NCBI GenBank assembly: GCA_027044845.1
Contig: JALUBM010000135.1
Span: 1 to 7,006 of the forward strand
Length of the DNA: 7,006 nucleotides
Source of the DNA: Sulfurimonas sp.
GTDB taxonomy: Bacteria; Campylobacterota; Campylobacteria; Campylobacterales; Sulfurimonadaceae
Direction of reading: 5' to 3'
Shown here in pieces: positions 1 to 5,129 of the stretch (its first letter is position 1; each line of letters begins with the position of its first letter). The notes beneath the pieces were generated by a model. The model saw nothing but the letters and a program-made list of their open reading frames with translations, was not told the origin of the DNA and searched no databases. Made by a program: the position numbers and the translations under genes.

Positions 1-335
1 TGTTTAGAGATATTGAATCTGCAAAAGTTAACTATTTAAAAGCAAAAATTATACAAAAAGATAAACAAAGAGAATTAAATTCTTTATATGAGAAAGTTAT
101 GCACAATATAGAAAACTTTAATAAAAAAATAGTACTGAGCCATGGAAATATGAAGTTATATAACAAGCTTTTAAATGACACAAAAAAACTTTATAGTGCA
201 GGATATAAGACCGAGTATGATGTCAAAACATTACAAAATTCTTTGCAAATACAAAGAATAGATACAAAAATATATGAGATAGATAAACAGTTAGAACTTT
301 TAAATCTTTATGAGATGTATGCGAATGGAGAATAG
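1..335 (+). CDS. TolC-family outer membrane efflux protein, C-terminal fragment
   Basis: This is the 3' end of a gene that enters from the left edge. The frame is open from base 3 with no stop until TAG at 333-335, giving 111 visible residues, so the ATG at base 99 is an internal methionine and not the start. The visible part is almost entirely polar, predicted helical and coiled-coil-like. Near its end is the segment LYSAGYKTEYDV (about residues 65-76), which resembles the 'LY.aG..t..Dv' signature in the last helices of TolC-family outer-membrane channels, followed by a helix ending in LLNLYEMY. TolC proteins form the trimeric outer-membrane duct of RND, ABC or MFS efflux pumps and type I secretion systems. 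The pump partners are not visible and would be expected upstream. Only the C-terminus is seen, so the assignment is a family call and the substrate cannot be given. The stop is directly followed by the next gene's ATG, suggesting co-transcription. Confidence 0.68.
   Translation, partial: FRDIESAKVNYLKAKIIQKDKQRELNSLYEKVMHNIENFNKKIVLSHGNMKLYNKLLNDTKKLYSAGYKTEYDVKTLQNSLQIQRIDTKIYEIDKQLELLNLYEMYANGE
327..330 (+). promoter_or_regulatory. Ribosome binding site of the MidA-family gene
   Basis: GGAG lies five bases before the ATG at 336 and inside the last codons of the TolC-family gene. It supports the ATG at 336 as the true start and suggests the two genes are translated from one message, possibly with coupling because the upstream TAG directly abuts the ATG. 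Confidence 0.6.
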
Positions 336-1322
336 ATGAAATTTAGTGAATACATGGCAGAGTGGCTTTATGGTGAAAACGGCTACTATGCAACCTATAA
401 AAATATAGGCAAAAGTGGCGATTTTTATACAGCGGTAAGTACGAGTAAATTTTTTGGCGGTACGATTGCTAAGCATATTATTTCTCTGGTTGATGAAGGA
501 TTTTTACAAAAAGATGCCGTAATCTGTGAAATAGGAGCACATCATGGCTATTTTTTGGCGGATGTGTGTGAGTTTATCTATACATTACGTCCACAACTGT
601 TGTCAACATTTAGGTTTGTGATTATAGAACGGTTTGATGATTTGCAAAAATATCAAAAAGAGTATTTTTACGAAAGTTTTGGAGATGCTGTTACGCTGAT
701 ACATTATAAGTCTTTAAATGAACTTAGATGTGAAAATGCTTTTTTTATTGCCAATGAAATATTTGATGCATTTCCCTGTGAACTCTATTTTAAAGGTAAA
801 AGTGCCAGAGTGGAAAATCACGAAGTATTTTTCGATGCTGAAGATGACTGGTCTGAGCAAAAGGCGAAAAAATATCATAAAGATAGAGGTGAAATAGCAC
901 TAGGTTATGAAACTTTTGCAAAAGAAATGGCACATTCAGCTAAAAAATTTGAATTTATGAGTTTTGATTATGGTGAGATGCAGGCACGACCTGATTTTTC
1001 ACTCAGAATTTATACTAAGCATGAGGTACATCCGTTTTTTGAAGAGGGGTTAAACAGAGCAAAGTTATTTGCTAAAAGTGATATAACTTATGATGTAACC
1101 TTTTTACATGTAAAGGATGCTTATGAAGAGGCGGGTGTGAATTTTGTGGAGTTTAAAGCACAAATGGTCGCACTTATTGATATGGGGCTTTTAGAACTTT
1201 TAGAAATGTTACAACAGAATGCAGATGAAAAAATATATAAACAAGAACTAGAAAAAGCAAAGATGTTGATAATGCCTAATTTCTTAGGTGAACGCTTTAA
1301 AATGATAAAATTTAGAAAATAA
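336..1322 (+). CDS. Class I SAM-dependent methyltransferase, MidA/NDUFAF7 (DUF185) family
   Basis: This is a 328-residue predicted cytoplasmic methyltransferase of the COG1565 family. The N-terminus carries the family's GYY...GDF.T block (residues 17-31). The SAM-binding motif I is EIGAHHG (65-71). ANEIFDAFP (139-147) matches the 'NEllDalP' motif, DYG (211-213) matches the conserved post-core DYG, and SDITYDVTF (248-256) matches 'DiT.dVdF'. The C-terminus (MPNFLGERFK, 313-322) has the family's 'P..mG..Fk' ending. The mitochondrial member NDUFAF7 dimethylates an arginine of the NDUFS2 subunit during complex I assembly. Bacterial members are mostly uncharacterised, so a role on NuoD or another substrate here is inference. 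The middle glycine of the usual GxGxG loop is replaced by histidine. The gene directly follows a TolC-family gene and ends six bases before the stop of the convergent transporter. Family assignment is firm; substrate is unknown. Confidence 0.85.
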   Translation: MKFSEYMAEWLYGENGYYATYKNIGKSGDFYTAVSTSKFFGGTIAKHIISLVDEGFLQKDAVICEIGAHHGYFLADVCEFIYTLRPQLLSTFRFVIIERFDDLQKYQKEYFYESFGDAVTLIHYKSLNELRCENAFFIANEIFDAFPCELYFKGKSARVENHEVFFDAEDDWSEQKAKKYHKDRGEIALGYETFAKEMAHSAKKFEFMSFDYGEMQARPDFSLRIYTKHEVHPFFEEGLNRAKLFAKSDITYDVTFLHVKDAYEEAGVNFVEFKAQMVALIDMGLLELLEMLQQNADEKIYKQELEKAKMLIMPNFLGERFKMIKFRK

Positions 1323-1328
1323 AGTATT

Positions 1329-2222
1329 TTACCATTCTTCCTCTTCTTCATTAATATCTGAATCATCATAGGGATCCATATGCGTTAAAATATGGACTTT
1401 TTTATCGTCAAAGAGTGCTTTGATTTTTGCTTCTACTTTATCAGCAATGAGATGGGCGTCATATAAAGAGATACTGATAGTAAAAACTAAATGATAAGAG
1501 ATGAAAATATGTGAACCTGACTCTCTTGTTTGAAGATAATGGTAACCACTTATTCCCGTTTCATTAGCTAAGACTTCTTGTATTCTTTCTATATCTTTTT
1601 TCGGCAGTGATATGTCAAGAAGCATCAGAATACCCTCTTTTATAATCGGGATAGCTGAGTAAATCATATAAAATGCGATAGCAATACCGAGAATAGGGTC
1701 AATTAACTGTTCTCCTGTATATTGAATTGCAACAAGTGCAAAAAGAACTGCACCATTTGAAAAAATATCTGTTTTATAATGGAGTGCATCAGTACGAATG
1801 ACCATGTTTTTTGTCTTTTTAGCTACATAATTAAGAAAAATAACTAAAAAACCCGTTATTATAAAAGAAGCAACCATCACATAGATACTTGGAGCCATAT
1901 GTTCCATAGGGGCAGGATGTGTCATTTTTGACATAGCTTCATAGAGAATAAAGAGTGCCGAAAAGGAGATAATCGTTCCCTCAATAACTGCTGCGAGAGG
2001 TTCCAACTTTGAACGACCGAAATGAAATTGCTCATCAGGGTTCTTTTCGGCATTATGAAGTGCAAAATAATTAAACATGGAAACCGTTAAATCAAGCAGA
2101 GAATCAATAGCTGATGCTAGTACAGCAATCGAACCACTTAAAACACCTACTGTTAATTTTAAAAGAACAAGAATAGCGGCTACACTGCTTGAAGCAACAG
2201 TCGCTTTTTTCTCTAATCGCAT
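1329..2222 (-). CDS. Cation diffusion facilitator family transporter (FieF/YiiP-like)
   Basis: This 297-residue inner-membrane protein has about six predicted membrane segments (near residues 10-30, 34-56, 77-97, 113-133, 148-170, 176-195) and a C-terminal cytoplasmic domain. Such proteins are proton-coupled exporters of Zn2+, Fe2+ or related divalent metals and work as dimers. The transport site A of E. coli YiiP (D45, D49, H153, D157) is matched by D40 and D44 in AIDSLLD and by H148 and D152 in LHYKTD. This DD-HD arrangement is typical of Zn/Fe-type members. The C-terminal site matches YiiP too: H228, H244, H257, H281 and D283 (HMDP). The K72/D203 pair corresponds to the YiiP interlocking salt bridge. 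By contrast, site B is degraded: the residues aligned with YiiP H71 and H75 are F66 and R70. The protein ends in an acidic tail (285-297). ATG at 2222 is preceded by a good AAGGG. It is divergent from cmoB; metal specificity cannot be fixed from sequence. Confidence 0.9.
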   Translation of the reverse strand: MRLEKKATVASSSVAAILVLLKLTVGVLSGSIAVLASAIDSLLDLTVSMFNYFALHNAEKNPDEQFHFGRSKLEPLAAVIEGTIISFSALFILYEAMSKMTHPAPMEHMAPSIYVMVASFIITGFLVIFLNYVAKKTKNMVIRTDALHYKTDIFSNGAVLFALVAIQYTGEQLIDPILGIAIAFYMIYSAIPIIKEGILMLLDISLPKKDIERIQEVLANETGISGYHYLQTRESGSHIFISYHLVFTISISLYDAHLIADKVEAKIKALFDDKKVHILTHMDPYDDSDINEEEEEW

Positions 2223-2227
2223 ACAAA

Positions 2228-2236
2228 CCCTTTTTT
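2228..2236 (-). promoter_or_regulatory. Ribosome binding site of the cation transporter gene
   Basis: On the minus strand the bases read AAAAAAGGG, ending five bases before the ATG at 2222. This is a strong Shine-Dalgarno sequence and fixes the start of the transporter gene. Confidence 0.7.
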
Positions 2237-2239
2237 AGA

Positions 2240-2245
2240 TACAAT
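2240..2245 (+). promoter_or_regulatory. Candidate -10 box for cmoB and the hot-dog gene
   Basis: TACAAT on the plus strand, preceded by a T-tract (2231-2236), resembles a Campylobacterota sigma-70 -10 element. It would give a leader of roughly 25 bases before the cmoB ATG. It shares two bases with the opposing -10 box of the transporter, so the two promoters would compete for polymerase. It is a prediction from pattern only. Confidence 0.35.
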
Positions 2246-2249
2246 TATA
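2244..2249 (-). promoter_or_regulatory. Candidate -10 box for the cation transporter gene
   Basis: The minus strand reads TATAAT here, a perfect sigma-70-type -10 hexamer. It would place transcription start near 2237, immediately ahead of the AAAAAAGGG ribosome site, giving a leader of about 15 bases. There is no good -35 box, which is usual for this phylum. The region is AT-rich, so a chance match is possible. Confidence 0.45.
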
Positions 2250-2276
2250 TTTAAATTTATATATAAAAAGCATAAA

Positions 2277-3179
2277 ATGAACTTAGAAAACGTAAGAAAA
2301 GAACGACAAAAGTGGATGACATGGAAAAATATAGCACCGCTTCAAGAGGCGATAGAAAATGTTGAAGATGTTACATGTAAAGTAGAATTGGGTGATGTTA
2401 TAAAAATATCATGTGATTTTGATGAAAATAAGATTTATGAAGCGGCAAAAATGCTTATGCCTTGGCGAAAAGGACCGTTTCAAGTTGGAAAAACTTTTAT
2501 AGATACAGAATGGAAAAGTTTTATAAAATATAATCTGCTCAGACCCTATTTTGATTTAAAAGATAAAAGAGTTGTTGATATAGGCTGTAACAATGGGTAT
2601 TATATGTTTCGTATGCAAGAGGATAAACCGAAATTATTAGTAGGCTTTGATCCTTCACCACTGTACAAAACACAATTTGATTTTATTAATAATTTTGTTA
2701 AAAGTGATATTGTATATGAATTGTTAGGTGTTGAACATTTAGAGTTTTATGAAGAAAAGTTTGATATTATCTTTTGTTTAGGGGTTTTATATCATAGAAG
2801 CGACCCTGTTGCTATGTTAAAGTCTCTTTATAAAGGTTTAGACAAAAAAGGTGAGGTTATTTTAGATACATTTTATATCGAAGGTGAGGATGAAATGGCA
2901 TTATGCCCTGAATCTTCCTACTCTAAAATACCGAATATCTATTTTGTACCGACGATAAAAGCATTAAAGAACTGGTGCCTGCGTGCAGGATTTAATGATT
3001 TTGAAGTGTTATGTACTTCTGTGACAGATATTTTTGAACAGCGTAAAACACAATGGATAGAAGGGCAGTCATTAGAAGACTTTTTAGACCCTAATGATAA
3101 TAGTAAAACGGTAGAAGGATATTCTGCGCCACAAAGAGTCTATGTAAGATTGAAAAAGGATAAAAAAAATGGTAAATGA
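2277..3179 (+). CDS. cmoB: tRNA U34 carboxymethyltransferase CmoB
   Basis: CmoB transfers a carboxymethyl group from carboxy-S-adenosylmethionine to 5-hydroxyuridine at the tRNA wobble position, making cmo5U34, which widens decoding of family-box codons. The 300-residue product is slightly shorter than E. coli CmoB (323) and aligns over most of its length. Landmarks include LMPWRKGPF (60-68), IDTEW (75-79), the SAM motif [10 protein letters not shown] (101-110), GVLYHR (169-174), ALKNW (229-233), EQRKTQW (254-260) and [20 protein letters not shown] (268-287). Residues aligned with the E. coli carboxy-SAM ligands are present: K65 (K91), W79 (W105), K84 (K110), Y172 (Y200) and R287 (R315); M196 is replaced by L168. 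CmoA, which makes the cofactor from prephenate, is not in the window. No clear Shine-Dalgarno precedes the ATG; only an A-rich stretch is seen. The 3' end overlaps the hot-dog gene by 11 bases. Confidence 0.95.
   Translation: MNLENVRKERQKWMTWKNIAPLQEAIENVEDVTCKVELGDVIKISCDFDENKIYEAAKMLMPWRKGPFQVGKTFIDTEWKSFIKYNLLRPYFDLKDKRVVDIGCNNGYYMFRMQEDKPKLLVGFDPSPLYKTQFDFINNFVKSDIVYELLGVEHLEFYEEKFDIIFCLGVLYHRSDPVAMLKSLYKGLDKKGEVILDTFYIEGEDEMALCPESSYSKIPNIYFVPTIKALKNWCLRAGFNDFEVLCTSVTDIFEQRKTQWIEGQSLEDFLDPNDNSKTVEGYSAPQRVYVRLKKDKKNGK
3156..3160 (+). promoter_or_regulatory. Ribosome binding site of the hot-dog gene, inside cmoB
   Basis: AAGGA lies within the last codons of cmoB, eight bases before the ATG at 3169. 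It favours this ATG over the downstream in-frame ATG at 3235, and together with the 11-base overlap it indicates translational linkage of the two genes. Confidence 0.6.
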
Positions 3180-3657
3180 ACACGTTGAAAATGAATTAGA
3201 AATTGATGAATATCAAAATTTAGAACGTCAGGTGATGATAAACACACATGAAAAAATCAACCAAAATCTTTGCGGTGAAATTATAAAGATGGAAGAGGGC
3301 TATGTAGAACTTAGCTTGGAAACTAATCTTGATATGCTTGCTGATGATATTGGACTAATTCACGGTGGTTTTATTTTTAGTTCTGCAGATTATGCGGCTA
3401 TGCTTGCAGTAAATGAGAGGAATGTTGTCCTTGTTGCAAGTGATTGTCAGTTTTTGTCTCCTGTAAAGCTACATGACGTTGTTGCTGTTGTTGCTCGTGT
3501 TAGACATAAAGAGGGACGAAAAAGAAATGTAAATGTTAAGGCATTTGTACTTGATATAAAAGTGTTTGAAGGGGAATTTAAAACAGTTATTACAGAGAAA
3601 CATGTACTTAAATTAAAGCTTCTTGAAGAAGAGAATAAGGGTGGAACAAAGAAATAG
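3169..3657 (+). CDS. Hot-dog fold (thioesterase-like) protein related to Campylobacter Cj0977
   Basis: This is a 162-residue predicted cytoplasmic protein. An acidic, charged N-terminal stretch (1-30) precedes a single hot-dog domain (about 35-150). The central hot-dog helix is recognisable as [18 protein letters not shown] (63-80). It holds the HGG turn (65-67) and an Asp nine residues after the His (D74), the spacing of the catalytic Asp in PaaI-type acyl-CoA thioesterases. The strands that follow ([15 protein letters not shown] and the [12 protein letters not shown] block) also fit the fold. In C. jejuni the neighbour of the cmoB homologue (Cj0976) is Cj0977, a sigma28-regulated, hot-dog-fold protein needed for full virulence but not flagellar assembly. 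I recall this from the literature and the resemblance is by eye. Here the gene overlaps cmoB by 11 bases. I see no convincing sigma28 promoter (TAAA-N15-CGATAT type) in the 150 bases ahead. The substrate is unknown. Confidence 0.78.
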   Translation: MVNEHVENELEIDEYQNLERQVMINTHEKINQNLCGEIIKMEEGYVELSLETNLDMLADDIGLIHGGFIFSSADYAAMLAVNERNVVLVASDCQFLSPVKLHDVVAVVARVRHKEGRKRNVNVKAFVLDIKVFEGEFKTVITEKHVLKLKLLEEENKGGTKK

Positions 3658-3671
3658 TTTATATCTTTCCT

Positions 3672-4268
3672 TTATAGCTGCTTTATCCAGTAATCTACAT
3701 ACTTTTGTTCTTGTTTAATCGTTGTAGCTTCTCCATGTCCAGGATAAACAGTTTTATTATATGGAATTTTTTTGAATTTTTGTAAAGATTTTTTCATATC
3801 TTGTGGGTTAGAATAGGGGAAATCAGTACGCCCGATACTACGATTGAAAATAAAATCACCACTAAACATTACATCCCCTATTTCGATGGTTGAACATCCT
3901 GGACAGTGACCAGGAAAATGAGTAAATTTTACTTTTATTCCGTCAAAATCTAACTCTTCATCCCCTTTAATGGCTATATCAGGTGTTGAAGGTGGCAAAT
4001 CAGGCATCCAATTACTGCTTTGCAGTAAGAATATATCATCTTTAGGTGTATAGAGCTTAATGTTGAGCTTTTTTTGCAGATTAGCATTGCTCCATACATG
4101 GTCAAAATGCCCGTGTGTGTTTAAAATAGCTACAGGATTACTGACATTATTCACAACCCATTTCGTAGCATCAACTCCTGGGTCTATAATGAAATCTTTT
4201 CCTTTGATACTTACAATGTAACAATTTGTTTGATACGCTCCCATAGGTTGCTTTTTAATTTGCATCAT
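3672..4268 (-). CDS. Metallo-beta-lactamase-fold hydrolase, GloC/YcbL (glyoxalase II-like) type
   Basis: This 198-residue cytoplasmic hydrolase has a complete binuclear metal site: the THGHFDH motif (H52, H54, D56, H57), H121 in the GHCPG motif, D138 in FSGDFIF, and H178 in PGHGE. The NRSIGRTDFP segment (142-151) and the ending PGHGEATTI mark the compact YcbL/GloC subgroup, which lacks the C-terminal substrate domain of classical glyoxalase II. GloC-type enzymes hydrolyse hydroxyacyl-thioesters such as S-lactoylglutathione. Because many Campylobacterota are reported to lack glutathione, the natural thiol substrate here is uncertain. Two cysteines (C122, C125) flank the conserved proline and glycine where many relatives have GHTPGS. 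Two consecutive ATGs begin the gene. The AAGAGA upstream is better spaced for the second (4265), so the true product may be one residue shorter. It converges on the hot-dog gene with 14 bases between stops. Confidence 0.87.
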   Translation of the reverse strand: MMQIKKQPMGAYQTNCYIVSIKGKDFIIDPGVDATKWVVNNVSNPVAILNTHGHFDHVWSNANLQKKLNIKLYTPKDDIFLLQSSNWMPDLPPSTPDIAIKGDEELDFDGIKVKFTHFPGHCPGCSTIEIGDVMFSGDFIFNRSIGRTDFPYSNPQDMKKSLQKFKKIPYNKTVYPGHGEATTIKQEQKYVDYWIKQL

Positions 4269-4286
4269 AATCTCTTTTTTAGTGTA

Positions 4287-4300
4287 ATTATAGCATTATA
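4287..4300 (-). promoter_or_regulatory. Tandem -10 boxes upstream of the GloC-type gene
   Basis: On the minus strand the bases read TATAATGCTATAAT: two perfect -10 hexamers (4295-4300 and 4287-4292) separated by GC. The gene-proximal box would start transcription near 4280, giving a leader of about 12 bases. No -35 box is evident. The same 37-bp gap must also hold the promoter of the divergent DUF455 gene. Confidence 0.45.
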
Positions 4301-4305
4301 TCTGT

Positions 4306-5121
4306 ATGAATTTTTATAAAGAATTAGAGCTAATTTTAGAGATAAAATCTCCCAAAGAAAAAATCAATAGATTTCATAACTTTTATGCAAAATATAAAGC
4401 AGGTGATATCGTATTTGAAAATAACTACAAAGTAAAAGAATTTTCAGAACCTTCTTATAATGAAACATGCAAGATTGTACCACCGCAGGATGTTCCTAAA
4501 AGAAGTAAGTTAACTACGGAAGAGGGACAGATAAATTTGTTGCATGCTATTATTCATATAGAATATAGTGCTATAGATTTAGCACTTGATGGGGCATATA
4601 GATTTAATGGTCTGCCAAAGAGGTATTATGATGACTGGCTAGAAGTTGTTGATGATGAAATACGCCATTTTTTACTGCTTGAAAAACTTTTAAATGAGCT
4701 TGGAACTGAGTACGGGGATGTGGAAGTACATAATGCTCTATTTGAAGCGAGCCAGAGAACACAGACATTACTTGAACGAATGGCAGTAGTTCCTCGTTAT
4801 CTTGAAGCAAATGGCTTAGATGCAACACCAATGATATTGCAAAAAATACAGAGATTGCCAAAAAATGCAATGCTTGAAAAAATTAGTAATGCTTTACATG
4901 TAATACTTGAAGAAGAAGTCATACATGTAAGAAAAGGGGATATTTGGTTCTCTTATGCCTGTGAATTAGAAGAGGTTACAAATAATATTTATTTTAAGAT
5001 TATTGACAAATACTATCCGCAAGGATTTTTACGCCCAAAAAATCTCAATTTAAAAGCAAGAAAAGAGGCAGGTTTTTCTTGCAAAGAGTTGAATTTTATG
5101 GCGAAAAAAGAGCTTTGTTAA
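4306..5121 (+). CDS. DUF455 family ferritin-like protein
   Basis: This is a 271-residue predicted soluble, mainly helical protein of the DUF455 (COG2833) ferritin-like family. The core contains the expected four-helix di-iron ligand pattern: E86 in HIEYSAIDLALD, the ExxH pair E118/H121 in DDEIRHF, E157 in LLERMAVVPR, and a second ExxH pair E204/H207 in LEEEVIHV. Family hallmarks ANGLD.TP (168-175) and the GDIWF segment (211-215) after the last helix are also present. Ferritin-like di-iron proteins include oxygenases, hydroxylases such as MiaE, and iron stores, but no reaction is established for this family to my knowledge, so function is left open. The N-terminal region (1-65) and the basic C-terminus (250-271, with C260 and a terminal C271) lie outside the core. 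No Shine-Dalgarno is seen before the ATG at 4306. The stop codon overlaps that of the convergent HD-GYP gene by four bases. Confidence 0.85.
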   Translation: MNFYKELELILEIKSPKEKINRFHNFYAKYKAGDIVFENNYKVKEFSEPSYNETCKIVPPQDVPKRSKLTTEEGQINLLHAIIHIEYSAIDLALDGAYRFNGLPKRYYDDWLEVVDDEIRHFLLLEKLLNELGTEYGDVEVHNALFEASQRTQTLLERMAVVPRYLEANGLDATPMILQKIQRLPKNAMLEKISNALHVILEEEVIHVRKGDIWFSYACELEEVTNNIYFKIIDKYYPQGFLRPKNLNLKARKEAGFSCKELNFMAKKELC

Positions 5122-5129
5122 TGCTCTTT
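5104..5129 (-). terminator. Intrinsic terminator of the HD-GYP gene, possibly bidirectional
   Basis: A perfect 7-bp stem, AAAGAGC (5107-5113) with GCTCTTT (5123-5129), encloses the 9-base loop TTTGTTAAT. On the minus strand the stem is followed by an uninterrupted TTTTTT run overlapping its base (5109-5104), the layout of a Rho-independent terminator. On the plus strand the stem ends in TTT then CATAT, a weaker tail. The stop codons of both convergent genes (TAA at 5119-5121 plus, 5120-5118 minus) sit in the loop. The stem has three G-C pairs, so strength is moderate. Confidence 0.55.

Noticed and set aside
99..335. A complete 78-residue small protein starting at the ATG at 99
   Set aside because: The same frame is open back to the left edge and the upstream residues continue the same helical, polar character, so this is the tail of a longer TolC-family gene.
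1316..1330. Possible terminator AAAATA-AAG-TATTTT between the methyltransferase and transporter genes
   Set aside because: The 6-bp stem is A-T only with a 3-base loop, expected by chance in such AT-rich sequence and too weak to call.
1121..1369. Minus-strand reading frame of 82 codons across the methyltransferase/transporter boundary
   Set aside because: It lies opposite well-supported coding sequence in both neighbours, has low-complexity Ser/Ile/Lys composition and shows no recognisable motif.
3010..3168. A sigma28 promoter for the hot-dog gene, as known for Cj0977
   Set aside because: An AGATAT near 3026-3031 resembles a -10, but no TAAA lies about 15 bases before it and no CGATAT match was found.
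3648..3668. Imperfect 21-base palindrome over the hot-dog gene stop (AAAGA ... TCTTT)
   Set aside because: The stem has only one G-C pair and an internal A/A mismatch, with no clear T-run; it could contribute to termination but cannot be supported.
4604..4870. Minus-strand reading frame of 88 codons inside the DUF455 gene
   Set aside because: It is antisense to the di-iron core, whose conserved motifs show the plus-strand frame is the real one.
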